64,000 nucleotides of DNA from Clostridia bacterium (GCA_017541105.1 JAFXZS010000008.1:179743-243742); one strand, 5' to 3'. Shown: positions 42,450-52,194, counted from the stretch's first letter. Translations and numbers: made by a program. The notes: generated by a model not told the origin, from the sequence alone.

Positions 42450-43562
42450 TCAGATATCATTTTTCTTGTTCATTTTATTTTCTGCAACCTGCAATAAGAA
42501 CTCTTCCCATTGGTTGATAATCACTTCTGTTTTGAAATTCTCTGCTGTTTCTCTTGCTTTACGCCCCATCTCAAGCGCAGTTTCTTCATGATCCATATAT
42601 TCTCTTAACGCATCTGCCATCATTGCTTCATCATTAACAGATACGAGTATTCCATTGATCCCATTTTGTACGATTGCACGTGCTCCCCCGCCCTTACAAT
42701 CAGTGGATATTACAGGAAGTCCCATTGCCATTGCCTCCATAAGTCCATTTGGTAATCCTTCGTAATCAGAACTAAGAACAAAGGCATAAGCATCATGTGT
42801 ATCTGATGCGATATTGTGGCTTCTCCCCGGCAGGCTCACTTTTGATTCAATTCCATATTGTGCAATAAGCTTTTCAAGATCTGCTCGTTGATCGCCATCT
42901 CCATATATAGTCAAGTGAAATTCCGGATGCTCAGGGATAACGCTGGCAAATGCATTGATGAGCAAATCAAATCTTTTTTGTCTGCTTAGACGACCATAAG
43001 ATATGATTTCTTTTTTTCTCTTGGTTGGTTCTTTGATATCAAAAAAGCTGCTCTCAATTGGATTAATGATCACACGGGCATGTTTCTGAATCCATTGTGG
43101 ATACCATTGTAGCACCTGGTTTGTTTGAAACACACAAGCATCTGCTATGGAATAAAAGCAGATCGCAATGATCCCTTGCAATTTTGTCCGGTAAGCAGAA
43201 GCCGGGTCTATTCTTACAGAAATAATACTTTTGGTCTTCATGAAGGATGTTGCAAGTACTGCCTTGAAATTAGCTTCTCGCATAAATGAGATAAGAATAT
43301 CTGCATTCTCCTCAATGCATATTTTACGAAGTTTTGATATTCTGCGAAATGTTCTTAATAAAGCGTTCCCCTTATGACGGCTGAATTCTCCATCCATGCT
43401 GCTTCTTGCCACATCGGGCGATATTGCATATTCATTTTGAGCAGTATAATCCGTTACAAGATGAACTGTATGCCCTCTCTTCGACAGCTCGTTAACTAAT
43501 ACAGACATGACTCGTTCAGCACCGCCGCCATATACCCTATTGATATAACATACTATATTCAT
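42450..43562 (-). CDS. Glycosyltransferase family 4
   Basis: 370 residues. Acceptor loop INRVYGGGAERVMSVLVNEL; donor site ISYGRLSRQKRFDLLINAFA, YGDGDQRADLEKL and SSDYEGLPNGLMEAMAMGLPVISTDC (E-x7-E). It is a GT-B retaining enzyme, similar in layout to the one at 44741-45838; both may add successive sugars of the repeat unit. Confidence 0.92.
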   Translation of the reverse strand: MNIVCYINRVYGGGAERVMSVLVNELSKRGHTVHLVTDYTAQNEYAISPDVARSSMDGEFSRHKGNALLRTFRRISKLRKICIEENADILISFMREANFKAVLATSFMKTKSIISVRIDPASAYRTKLQGIIAICFYSIADACVFQTNQVLQWYPQWIQKHARVIINPIESSFFDIKEPTKRKKEIISYGRLSRQKRFDLLINAFASVIPEHPEFHLTIYGDGDQRADLEKLIAQYGIESKVSLPGRSHNIASDTHDAYAFVLSSDYEGLPNGLMEAMAMGLPVISTDCKGGGARAIVQNGINGILVSVNDEAMMADALREYMDHEETALEMGRKARETAENFKTEVIINQWEEFLLQVAENKMNKKNDI

Positions 43563-43601
43563 CTTTTATCCTCGTAAAATCTTGAAAAATGTGCTTTATG
43601 C

Positions 43602-44564
43602 TTATGCACGGGAATTCTGTTGCAACAACAACATATTCCCGCATTTTAAATCCCATTCCTCCGGTTCAAACGGAATCCCCGTCCCGCAAGGATAAAATGT
43701 CAACTCTGAAAAGTACACTTTCCCTTTTACTGAATATAAATCAACCCTGACAAAATCATTATCTATCGCATCGGCGATTTTCTTGCATATTTTCAGCATT
43801 TCCTCATAATTGTCAGGCAGTTTCAGTGGTTCTCCTATTGGCCTGAAGTCTTTTCTGTGAAAGGGTAATTCTTTTCCATCCAGATCGTAAAAAGAAATGG
43901 ATGCTGTTGTATGATCTTCCAATCCTTTTGATATATACAGCATTTTTGCTTCCCCGTTAAATACGAAAAACTTATAATCGGTAATCCCCGTTTGCCTGGA
44001 TTCCGGAGACTCTTCCAAATACTGTTCTGCAAATACCAATGGTTTAACATGCTTATATGGCCACTCTCTGCTTCCCCAATAGTAATTCGTTCTTAACGCG
44101 GTTTTCAGTTTCTTTTTTATTTCCGCTATATCGAAATCCGATTTGTTCCGGCATATAAATACGCTGCCGCTGTCATGATTGCACTTTAAGACAAACTGAT
44201 CAGGGAGTTCGTCCAGGTTAATATCATCTGGATTGTCCCATATTTTTATTGTCGGAATGGTGTATCCTCCTCCGAGAATTCCATCAATCACACTTTTTAC
44301 TTTAATTTTGTCCACATATGTTACGTAATCTTTTCTATGATCATAAAGTAACAGCCATTGTATCTTTTCATTAAAGGATTTTGGATTTTTCAGGTTCAAC
44401 TTCCTTCCAAAGTTCATAAAGTATCTGAATTTAACATATGGCACATCCGGGACAATTCGCAATAAAAACATCTTAATTCTCGAAACACGATTATAGAAGG
44501 CCGTGTATTTGGCGCTTTTTCTCTTCAGATCTCTTAACAGTTGTTTTACATCACTGAGTATCAT
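43602..44564 (-). CDS. TupA-like ATP-grasp protein
   Basis: 320 residues matching the TupA-type ATP-grasp family: KLNLKNPKSFNEKIQWLLLYD, then QFVLKCNHDSGSVFIC (the Lys and loop of the ATP site), FAEQYLEE and VRVDLYSVKGKVYFSELTF (acid pair). From memory the founding TupA protein takes part in teichuronopeptide synthesis, joining amino acids to a uronic-acid polymer; here this fits a uronate-containing capsule, though related proteins are also annotated as glycosyltransferases. ATG 44564 follows GGAGGG. Confidence 0.82.
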   Translation of the reverse strand: MILSDVKQLLRDLKRKSAKYTAFYNRVSRIKMFLLRIVPDVPYVKFRYFMNFGRKLNLKNPKSFNEKIQWLLLYDHRKDYVTYVDKIKVKSVIDGILGGGYTIPTIKIWDNPDDINLDELPDQFVLKCNHDSGSVFICRNKSDFDIAEIKKKLKTALRTNYYWGSREWPYKHVKPLVFAEQYLEESPESRQTGITDYKFFVFNGEAKMLYISKGLEDHTTASISFYDLDGKELPFHRKDFRPIGEPLKLPDNYEEMLKICKKIADAIDNDFVRVDLYSVKGKVYFSELTFYPCGTGIPFEPEEWDLKCGNMLLLQQNSRA

Positions 44565-44740
44565 CGTTCCCTCCTGCCTGGATACTGCTTTCCCGGAATA
44601 CTATACGATGGATCTTTATGCAAATGCCTGAAGCCCGTTTGATTTCAGCGATTTGGTTCTTTTTACCCCAACAGCAATCAAAACACAGTATCAATTCTGC
44701 AGCGTTTTGCATTTGGATTAAGTTTTAAATTCCAGCCGGA

Positions 44741-45838
44741 TCAGATGCCGGAAACATCTGACAAATGATTTATAATAGCTTTTTCCCATTTTCCAAGAAC
44801 AATATCTGACTTGTACTCTTGCGCTTTAATAAGCGCTCCCTTGCGAAGCTTATCATACAGTACCTTGTTTTCTAACAATAATAGAACAGCATCAGCAAGC
44901 GCCTTTACATCACCGCGGGGAACTATCAATCCACTGATGTTGTTTTGTACAACTTCATCCGCGCCGGGATAGTCGGTAGTGATAACAGGTTTTCCAAGCA
45001 TCATTGCTTCAATGAGTGCATTGGACTGTCCCTCATATTCAGATGTCAGGACAAATACCTGCGATTTTGCTATCCACTTATGAACATCTGTTTTTTGACC
45101 GGCTAAACTCACAGTATGACCAAGTTGGAGTTCCTCTATTCGCTGCTGTAACAGCTGCTTCTCTGGGCCATCACCATAGATTTCACACTTTATGGTCGGG
45201 ATCTTTTCTTTCAGCAGTTTCATGCTGTCAATTAACATCAGATGGTTTTTTTGTGTTGCCAGTCTTCCTGCCGTACAGATCAGATTACGTTCCGTCTCAC
45301 TTCCATTAATCTGTTCCACACTGACAGGATTTGGAATAACGATACTCTTATGCTTTAAGCTCTTAGCAAAGCACCGGCTTTCGTACTCCGTTTGAAACAC
45401 GATTAATCTGGCTCTGTGATATATTAAATTACAATACGTCAGCATGATTTTGCTTCGGCCATCATGACGAGGATCATTCCTTTCAGACACTATGATCGGA
45501 ATATTCAAACCTAAAACAGCAGTAAGAACCAGTGCGTTAATTCTTCCGATAAAAGAGACAATGCAGTCCGGCTTATTGTTTTTTACATATTTCCGAACAG
45601 CCCTGAGCCAACTGACTGCGTTTTTCTTGTAGGACGATCTGTCTCCGGATAGATCGATAATATGAATATTCTTGTCAAGCGGAAACTGCCGGCTGTTCAC
45701 TTCATTGCTCAGCAGCAGCACGATATCGACCTTCCAGCCGGATTGCACAAAGTGATTGGCCAGGAGCTGAATGACCCGTTCTGCGCCTCCCCTGACCATA
45801 CTGCCGATAAAAAAGCTGATGTACATAGCGCGTCTCAC
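44741..45838 (-). CDS. Glycosyltransferase family 4
   Basis: 365 residues from GTG 45838 overlapping the upstream stop as GTGA; ATG 45826 is an alternative. FFIGSMVRGGAERVIQLLANHF acceptor loop split after 20 residues by the usual first helix; donor site ICTAGRLATQKNHLMLIDSM, YGDGPEKQLL and TSEYEGQSNALIEAMMLGKPV. Retaining GT-B enzyme of the capsule repeat unit. It is the last gene on the A+T-rich side; the next gene upstream is G+C richer. The 176 bases after its stop, before the TupA-like gene, hold nothing I can identify. Confidence 0.9.
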   Translation of the reverse strand: MRRAMYISFFIGSMVRGGAERVIQLLANHFVQSGWKVDIVLLLSNEVNSRQFPLDKNIHIIDLSGDRSSYKKNAVSWLRAVRKYVKNNKPDCIVSFIGRINALVLTAVLGLNIPIIVSERNDPRHDGRSKIMLTYCNLIYHRARLIVFQTEYESRCFAKSLKHKSIVIPNPVSVEQINGSETERNLICTAGRLATQKNHLMLIDSMKLLKEKIPTIKCEIYGDGPEKQLLQQRIEELQLGHTVSLAGQKTDVHKWIAKSQVFVLTSEYEGQSNALIEAMMLGKPVITTDYPGADEVVQNNISGLIVPRGDVKALADAVLLLLENKVLYDKLRKGALIKAQEYKSDIVLGKWEKAIINHLSDVSGI

Positions 45839-46695
45839 TTTCTGTGCGAGCGAATGAAAATCCTCAGAAAATGAAGCAAATCCGTCTTTTCATGATATAT
45901 ATCGGCTGCTTCGTATGTCCCGTCACCGGTCCACTGATGAATACGGTTCGGACGGCTCGCAAGCCTGAGTGTATCGACCGTGATCCGCTTCACTTCGTGT
46001 TCTACATATTCTCCATTCCGGTTCAGGTCATCCACTTCATACAGGATCAGAGCTTCCCCGTATTTTTCGGAGCAGTCCTGGGCCGGACGCATGAGCCTGT
46101 TGTTTTCCAGATACAGTCTTCCGCCGGGCCTTGCAACATTCTTCGCATACTTCTTCCCGGACAGCAGGCGGACTTCCTGCTTCTCCATATCCAGCTCGAA
46201 TACATGGATTTCGAAACCGCCTGCCATCGTGTAGCTGATGAGATAATAGCGGTCGCCGTCCTGATACACAGTGGAATCAACATATTTTTTGCCTTGAATC
46301 AGCGTTTTGACCTTTCGCCACCGGTCCGGAAAATGGTCCGCTGTATACAGATCTACCGTATCGTTCGCTGAGGACTCCGGAATCATATAGAATCTGTCTC
46401 CATATGTAAACACATCCGGATAGCTCATATGGTAAGTGTTTTCAATGATGATTCCCTGATTGACAGGAGCGCCGTTTTCAAAACTGAAATACCCGATGCA
46501 GCCTTTATCCCGATCCTTCCGGTATTGTTCCACAAAGATATAATGATGCTCTCCGTCTGAAAAAGCAAACGGATCGGCACACCACTGCCCATCCGGCGCT
46601 GCTGCCGTTTTCCAGTTGTTCCCGCCGGAATCCCTGTATACAACAGACCATTCCCCGCCGGTCACTGCTTTTTTGATCAGATTAAGAATGTTCAT
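45835..46695 (-). CDS. Beta-propeller glycan transferase-like protein
   Basis: 286 residues. The repeated WCADPFAFSDGEHHYIFVE, SYPDVFTYGDRFYMIPES and STVYQDGDRYYLISYT blades resemble the five-bladed propeller of glycosidase family 43 and of the N-terminal domain of glucosamine-inositolphosphorylceramide transferase-type proteins. Such proteins occur in bacterial polysaccharide loci with unproved function. It overlaps the glycosyltransferase gene at 46682 by 14 bases and the next one by 4, so all three are coupled. Confidence 0.72.
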   Translation of the reverse strand: MNILNLIKKAVTGGEWSVVYRDSGGNNWKTAAAPDGQWCADPFAFSDGEHHYIFVEQYRKDRDKGCIGYFSFENGAPVNQGIIIENTYHMSYPDVFTYGDRFYMIPESSANDTVDLYTADHFPDRWRKVKTLIQGKKYVDSTVYQDGDRYYLISYTMAGGFEIHVFELDMEKQEVRLLSGKKYAKNVARPGGRLYLENNRLMRPAQDCSEKYGEALILYEVDDLNRNGEYVEHEVKRITVDTLRLASRPNRIHQWTGDGTYEAADIYHEKTDLLHFLRIFIRSHRK

Positions 46696-47803
46696 TGCTG
46701 CCGAATGCCTCTTTATAGATTTCGTACAGTTCCTGCTTCACCACTTCGCAGGAATACTCCTGCACTTTTCCCCGGTTATATTCGCCCATCTGGCTTCTGA
46801 GTGCCGGATCGTCCATAAGTTTCCTGAAAGCATTGGAAAATGCTTCCGGATCCCTGGGGTCGCAGATGAATCCGCCGTTTTTGTCAATCAGGTCTCTGAT
46901 CCCTCTCGTATCAGAGCCCACGCAGGGCAATCCCAGATCCATGGCTTCAAGGACGGAACGGGGCATTCCCTCGCGGAAGGACATCATGGTAAACGCGTCT
47001 GAAGCAGCCATTACTTCAGGCATGTCAGTCCGATATCCTGCCAGATGAAAGTTGGGTGAAACCTTCAGTGTTTCCGCAAGGTTTTTCAGGTTTTCTTCCT
47101 CCGGTCCCATACCGCACGCAATATAATGAATGTTCTGTCCCTTCAGCTTTTCAAGGGCTCTGACGATCACTTCCGTGTTTTTGTTCCTGTTCAGTTCTCC
47201 GGCGGATACGACAACAAAAGCGTCCTCCGGCACTCCAAGCTCCCGGCGTTTGGATGCCCTGTCGATATTCACCCGGACACCGACATTCACTCCTGCGCCG
47301 TGAACCAGAAAAGGGGACATACCGCTGCGCAGTTTCAGCGCCTGCGCCGCTTCATAGTCTTCTTTCGTAATAGTGATCAGATAATCTGTGTAATGCGCCA
47401 GAATGTCTTCTTCCCATTTGTATACCGTGCGGTTAATCAGCGGCGCACCTTTGAAAAACAGAAAACCGTGCGCTTCATACAGAACAGGCCGGATCTTCTT
47501 TTTCCTGGCCGCAAGTCTGGCAAGGGCCCCGCCGATCGGCGTGCTGCAGAGCACTCCTTCGATCCGATATCTGTCCATCATCTGCTGCAGCTGCCGATAG
47601 GCCTTCCGATTGCCTGAATGCAGCGGATTTGTATGGATACTGATTTGCTCTGTTATACAGGGAATATCGGATTTGTTGCCGACAAACCCCGAGAAATCCG
47701 CAGCCCAGATAACCTCATGCCCAAGCCGGAAAAGAGGCTCCAGGATATTGCGGTATTGCAGCGGGAATGTCTTTATTTTGTTTGATACCATCAGAAGCCG
47801 CAT
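46682..47803 (-). CDS. Glycosyltransferase family 4
   Basis: 373 residues. It lacks the usual GGAE loop but has an early WAADFSGFVGNKSDIP region and a good donor site: VVSAGELNRNKNTEVIVRAL, CGMGPEEENL and MMSFREGMPRSVLEAMDLGLP (E-x7-E). Retaining GT-B enzyme. It starts 4 bases after the phosphonopyruvate decarboxylase stop, and may transfer a sugar that carries or accepts the phosphonate group; this is inference from position. Confidence 0.9.
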   Translation of the reverse strand: MRLLMVSNKIKTFPLQYRNILEPLFRLGHEVIWAADFSGFVGNKSDIPCITEQISIHTNPLHSGNRKAYRQLQQMMDRYRIEGVLCSTPIGGALARLAARKKKIRPVLYEAHGFLFFKGAPLINRTVYKWEEDILAHYTDYLITITKEDYEAAQALKLRSGMSPFLVHGAGVNVGVRVNIDRASKRRELGVPEDAFVVVSAGELNRNKNTEVIVRALEKLKGQNIHYIACGMGPEEENLKNLAETLKVSPNFHLAGYRTDMPEVMAASDAFTMMSFREGMPRSVLEAMDLGLPCVGSDTRGIRDLIDKNGGFICDPRDPEAFSNAFRKLMDDPALRSQMGEYNRGKVQEYSCEVVKQELYEIYKEAFGSNEHS

Positions 47804-47807
47804 ATTC

Positions 47808-48929
47808 TTATAACTCCGCCAAGTATTTCATAAAGGATGTCTTGTTTTCCCGGGCCGTTGTTGTCGGCCTTCCCAGATCCTCCCTGGCTCCGATGGAGCA
47901 TTTCACTTCAATCAGGCTCAGTTCATTTCTGTTCTTTGCTTCTTCCAGTTCCCGGTCCAGATCCTCGAAAGAATTCACACAGGCAGCATACGGATATCCG
48001 CATGCCTTTGCGATAGTAACCAGGTCAATCTGTCCGGCCACCGTAGGCATCCCGCCGACGGTCTCATGTGCGCTGTTGTTAATAACCACATGAATCAGGT
48101 TTTTCGGCCGGTTGGCGCCGATCACTGCCATGGCGCCCATATGCATCAGAACAGCGCCGTCCCCGTCAATACACCAGATTCGCTGCTTCGGTTTGTTCAG
48201 GGCAACCCCCAGCGCAATGGAACTGCTGTGCCCCATGGAACCCACTGTCAGGAAATCATACTTGTGGCTTTGTCCGTCCGCGGTACGGATCTCGAAAAGC
48301 TCCCTGCTGGCTTTCCCGGTTGTGGAAACAATTGGATCTTCTCCGGAAATCTGCACAATATGCCGGATGATTTCTTCGCGTCGCATGGAATGACTGTTCT
48401 GATAGGTAACCTTCCCGCTGTATTCGAGGGCACCTTTTCGAATCACAAAGGCGACATCCCTGCCGGTATTCAGGACTTCCCTGAATCCGTTCATGGCTTC
48501 GGCTGCTTCCTCGTCCGTAGTTTCCTTTCCGATAACAAACACCGCGATCCCCATATCCTCCAGGAGCCTGACGGTAACTTCGCCCTGATAAATATGCTGC
48601 GGTTCATCATGAACCCCCGGTTCGCCGCGCCACCCGACAATGAACACCGCGGGAATCGCATAAACCTTGTCATTCAGCAGGCTGGCCACCGGGTTAATGA
48701 TATTGCCTTCTCCGGAATTCTGCAGATAAACCACCGGAACTTTCCCGGTGGCAAGGTGATATCCGGCCGCCAGAGCTGCACAGTTTCCTTCATTGGCAGC
48801 AATGATATGATGATGAGGATCAATGCCGTAAATGTTCATCAGATAATTGCACAAGGCCTTCAGCTGGCTGTCCGGAACACCCGTGTAAAAATCTGCTCCG
48901 ATGATTTCAACCAGTTTTTCGACTTTCAT
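47808..48929 (-). CDS. aepY: Phosphonopyruvate decarboxylase
   Basis: 373 residues of the thiamine-diphosphate decarboxylase family in the short phosphonopyruvate form: TGVPDSQLKALCNYL, ANEGNCAALAAGYHLATG (Glu that activates thiamine), GWRGEPGVHDEPQH, and the cofactor site WCIDGDGAVLMHMGAM...NNSAHE (GDG-x-NN). It turns phosphonopyruvate into phosphonoacetaldehyde and so pulls the PEP mutase reaction forward; that mutase is encoded 55 bases upstream. No aminotransferase for 2-aminoethylphosphonate is in the window. The ATG follows GGAGG. Confidence 0.93.
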   Translation of the reverse strand: MKVEKLVEIIGADFYTGVPDSQLKALCNYLMNIYGIDPHHHIIAANEGNCAALAAGYHLATGKVPVVYLQNSGEGNIINPVASLLNDKVYAIPAVFIVGWRGEPGVHDEPQHIYQGEVTVRLLEDMGIAVFVIGKETTDEEAAEAMNGFREVLNTGRDVAFVIRKGALEYSGKVTYQNSHSMRREEIIRHIVQISGEDPIVSTTGKASRELFEIRTADGQSHKYDFLTVGSMGHSSSIALGVALNKPKQRIWCIDGDGAVLMHMGAMAVIGANRPKNLIHVVINNSAHETVGGMPTVAGQIDLVTIAKACGYPYAACVNSFEDLDRELEEAKNRNELSLIEVKCSIGAREDLGRPTTTARENKTSFMKYLAEL

Positions 48930-48984
48930 ACGCAGCCTCCTGATCCTCTGATCTGACCTGAGAATATAAATTTCCTGCCCTGTC

Positions 48985-50994
48985 TCAGATTTCTGACGGA
49001 ATCAGCCTGATAATGTCCTTGAAGGGCATCAGCATCGAATCACACTCTTCCGCCCTGTGGTTTTCAAGAATGATTTCCGCTGCTTTCTGCATTGCGGGAA
49101 CCTCCGCCCGCATGAGCTGATTGGCATAAATGATAATATTGGCACCGCGTTCTTTCCATTCTTCTTCCGTAACGGAATTGAAGGATGTCGGCACCAGTAC
49201 AATCGGTGTCGTCCGGTCTTTTTCACGGAATCTGGCGATAAATTCCTGAATTTCCGCGGGATCCTTTTTCCGGCTGTGAATCATAATCGCGTCAGCCCCT
49301 GCCTCGGCAAAAGCAAACGCCCTGGTCAGCGCGTCTTCCATTCCGCGTTCCAGAATCAGGCTTTCAATCCGTGCGCAGATCATGAATTCTGTCGTTCGCT
49401 GGGCTTTTTTGCCGGCACGGATTTTTGCCGAAAAATGTTCTATGCTGTCCTGGGTCTGGACAACTTCCGTGCCAAACAGGGAGTTTTTCTTCAGCCCGGT
49501 CTTGTCCTCGATAATCACCATGGATACACCGAGGCGTTCCAGGCTTCGTACGGTATATACAAAATGCTCTGTCTTTCCGCCGGTATCTCCGTCAAATATG
49601 ATCGGCTTGGTCGTGACTTCCGTGATATCTTCAATCGTCCGGAATCGGCTGGTCATATCCACCAGCTCAATATCCGGTTTCCCCTTGGCAGTACTGTCGC
49701 AAAGGCTCGAAATCCACATGGCGTCAAACTGATGGGCTCCGCCGTCCTGATGTACCACCGTATTCTCCACAATCAGTCCGGTCAGCCCGTCATGGGCTTC
49801 CATCACCGTGATAAGCCCTTTCATTTCCAGGACTTTCCTGAGCCGCCCGCGGCGGATATCCGGCATGGCAAGGTCGGCGCGGGTCCTTGCTTCAATAGCG
49901 CGGTATTTATCATCGCCGCTGTAGGGATATTCCACCAGTTTCCCCCCGTAGGACGCCAGAATGGAAACCACCTCGTCCCGGATAGGCTTCTGGAAGCCGG
50001 TGCACCAGTCGTCCCCGTGAACGACGATATCCGGATGGAGCTTCTCCAGATTTTCCCGGTAAGACAGGGTTTTCTGATCGACCACCCTGTAAACACCTGA
50101 AATGTTCTCAAACAGTTGTTTTCTTTCCGAAGCAGGCACCAGCGGCAGCCGTTTGTAGGAAACAACGGCCTCATCGGATAAAACACCGATAATCAGCTTG
50201 CCGTGTTTCTGCGCCTTCCGGATAATCGAAATATGGCCTCCGTGAATCAGATCCGATGAAAAGCACATATATACCGTACGTGATTCAATCTCCGCCAGCT
50301 TTGCGCTGACCCGTGTCAGATCCTCCGGATTGTCAATTTCCGCACAGAGAAGGTTCTGCACATCCAAAGCATGGATCCCTGCACCACCGTTCAGTTCATT
50401 CAGGGCGTTTTCCGCGTAAACCTTCCGGTTTCCTCCCTCGCAGAAAGCCGTGATTCTGTCCAGCCATTTCCGCCAGTCCTGTCTTTGCAGATAATACAGA
50501 GGCTGCGCCTCCATCGCGTCATTAAAGAATTCAATACCGACCTGATAAATAATCCCGCCTTTTACAACGGCTTTAAAGTCTTTTTCGGGCAAAGGAAGCG
50601 TGGAGGACACCGTCATGCAGGAAACGCCGGAAGAAAGAACTTTCTCCAGCACTTCGTTCTCAAACACCAGATCGCCGTGCATCAGGAGAATATCATCATC
50701 CAGATACTCCCTGGCACAATAAATGCTGTAAATATAATTTGTATCCTGATACTCCGGATTCCTGACAAACGTATAATGCAGGGGCAGATCGAGATTCTGG
50801 CAATAGTTGACCAGTACGGAATCAAACAGGCCCGTCGTGATGACAATTTCTGTAATGCCTTCATCCGCCAGCATTTTCAGCTGTCTGGACAGAATCGTTT
50901 CATGTGCCGAGATCTCCGTCATGCATTTTGGATGTTCCGAAGTCAGAACTCCCATTCGGGTACCCATGCCGGAATTCAGTATTAATGCCTTCAT
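48985..50994 (-). CDS. Triple-domain PEP mutase with two nucleotidyltransferase domains
   Basis: 669 residues. Domain 1 (1-225) is an NTP transferase (LILNSGMGTRMGVLTSEHPK, MHGDLVFE). Domain 2 (about 238-380) is a cytidylyltransferase fold (VYMCFSSDLIHGGHISIIRKA, HxGH-type motif; GDDWCTG). Domain 3 (about 390-669) is phosphoenolpyruvate mutase (EAHDGLTG, DAMWISSLCDSTAKGKPD, active loop EDKTGLKKNS). The mutase makes the C-P bond of phosphonopyruvate, and the transferase domains could activate a phosphonate and/or glycerol phosphate as CMP/CDP forms for transfer to the glycan. It overlaps the CDP-glycerol-type transferase by 4 bases. Confidence 0.92.
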   Translation of the reverse strand: MKALILNSGMGTRMGVLTSEHPKCMTEISAHETILSRQLKMLADEGITEIVITTGLFDSVLVNYCQNLDLPLHYTFVRNPEYQDTNYIYSIYCAREYLDDDILLMHGDLVFENEVLEKVLSSGVSCMTVSSTLPLPEKDFKAVVKGGIIYQVGIEFFNDAMEAQPLYYLQRQDWRKWLDRITAFCEGGNRKVYAENALNELNGGAGIHALDVQNLLCAEIDNPEDLTRVSAKLAEIESRTVYMCFSSDLIHGGHISIIRKAQKHGKLIIGVLSDEAVVSYKRLPLVPASERKQLFENISGVYRVVDQKTLSYRENLEKLHPDIVVHGDDWCTGFQKPIRDEVVSILASYGGKLVEYPYSGDDKYRAIEARTRADLAMPDIRRGRLRKVLEMKGLITVMEAHDGLTGLIVENTVVHQDGGAHQFDAMWISSLCDSTAKGKPDIELVDMTSRFRTIEDITEVTTKPIIFDGDTGGKTEHFVYTVRSLERLGVSMVIIEDKTGLKKNSLFGTEVVQTQDSIEHFSAKIRAGKKAQRTTEFMICARIESLILERGMEDALTRAFAFAEAGADAIMIHSRKKDPAEIQEFIARFREKDRTTPIVLVPTSFNSVTEEEWKERGANIIIYANQLMRAEVPAMQKAAEIILENHRAEECDSMLMPFKDIIRLIPSEI

Positions 50995-52172
50995 GCTTGC
51001 TCCTTTATGTTCAGTCGGTCAGCCAGTTCGGACAGAATCTGTTCCGTTGCCGATCCTCCCGCTTCAATGTATTCATCCCGGAAACACCTGTACTGCTCTT
51101 TGTCTGTACCGTTTGCAACCTGTCTGATCCGCCGGATCACCTCGTCCTCCGTGGACAGCACCCCGCCCGGGTATACTTGCCGGAGATCATAATAAAACCC
51201 GCGTTCCTCGCGATAGGTGTCATAATCAAATCCAAAGCAGATAAATGGGATTCCGGCAATTGCGGCATCGTATACGATCGTGGAATAATCCGTCACAAGG
51301 ACGTCCGTGATTGCAAGGATCTCATTCAGGTTTTCGTATCCTGATACATCCACGGCGAAATCATCATAAGTCATTTCAAATTTCGTCGTAAACGTATGCA
51401 TACGGAACAGCAAAACATACTCGCCGGACAGTTCCGTACGCCACCTGTCGATATGAATCGGCGGAGCAAATTCATAGGTCATCCCGCCGTCCCGGCTGTC
51501 GCGCCAGGTCGGAGCGTACAAAACAACCTTCCTGTTTTTCGGAATATGGAACCGTGCCCGTAGTTCGGATTTTCTTTCATCTGTCAGGCTGAACAGTTCG
51601 TCATTCCGCGGAAAGCCGATCCTGCGAATGGCCTGCGGATTGCACAGGAAATCCCGGAGGAAGATCTCCCGCTCGAAATTGCTCTGGACCAGCATCAGAT
51701 CCACAGCGGAAAAATCATAATCCTTTCTGCCATTGCATGCGTTGCCGATCTTTTTTGTGCCGGCGCCATGCCATGTGTTGATGTAAATTGTACCCTTCTT
51801 TTTGAAATGAAGCCCCCGCTCGATATTTACAGAAGAAATCCACACCTTCGCCTTCAGCGCTGTTCTGAAATAGGTGGCGGAATCGATCCGGATGCATTCG
51901 GCATGCTCAATATGAAACTTCTTCGGTTCCTCAAATGCCCAGACAAACCTGTATCCTCTGAAACGCGGATCCCGGACCATTGCTTCAAACAATACTCTGG
52001 GGCTGTCGTTATATTTCCGTCCGCCGAATGAGTTGAACAGGATCAGCTGCTGATCTGTTTTCATCACGCGGCCTGCCATGCGAAGGATCAGGCTGATACA
52101 CTTCTTGTACAGGTATTGGAAGCCTACGTTATGCTTTATGATATACTCAAGTCTTTTCTTGGCACCAGACAT
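50991..52172 (-). CDS. CDP-glycerol glycerophosphotransferase-like enzyme
   Basis: 393 residues from ATG 52172, 8 bases after GGGAG; the open frame further upstream overlaps the previous gene. The TagB/TagF-type catalytic core is clear: YINTWHGAGTKKIG (His), NFEREIFLRDF, VVLYAPTWRDS, LLFRMHTF (His) and ILAITDVLVTDYSTIVYDAA. It transfers a glycerol-phosphate-like group from a CDP donor; next to a PEP mutase with cytidylyltransferase domains the donor could instead be a CMP-phosphonate. Stop and next start overlap as ATGA. Confidence 0.88.
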   Translation of the reverse strand: MSGAKKRLEYIIKHNVGFQYLYKKCISLILRMAGRVMKTDQQLILFNSFGGRKYNDSPRVLFEAMVRDPRFRGYRFVWAFEEPKKFHIEHAECIRIDSATYFRTALKAKVWISSVNIERGLHFKKKGTIYINTWHGAGTKKIGNACNGRKDYDFSAVDLMLVQSNFEREIFLRDFLCNPQAIRRIGFPRNDELFSLTDERKSELRARFHIPKNRKVVLYAPTWRDSRDGGMTYEFAPPIHIDRWRTELSGEYVLLFRMHTFTTKFEMTYDDFAVDVSGYENLNEILAITDVLVTDYSTIVYDAAIAGIPFICFGFDYDTYREERGFYYDLRQVYPGGVLSTEDEVIRRIRQVANGTDKEQYRCFRDEYIEAGGSATEQILSELADRLNIKEQA

Positions 52173-52194
52173 CCATCCTGCTCCCATCCGCGAT

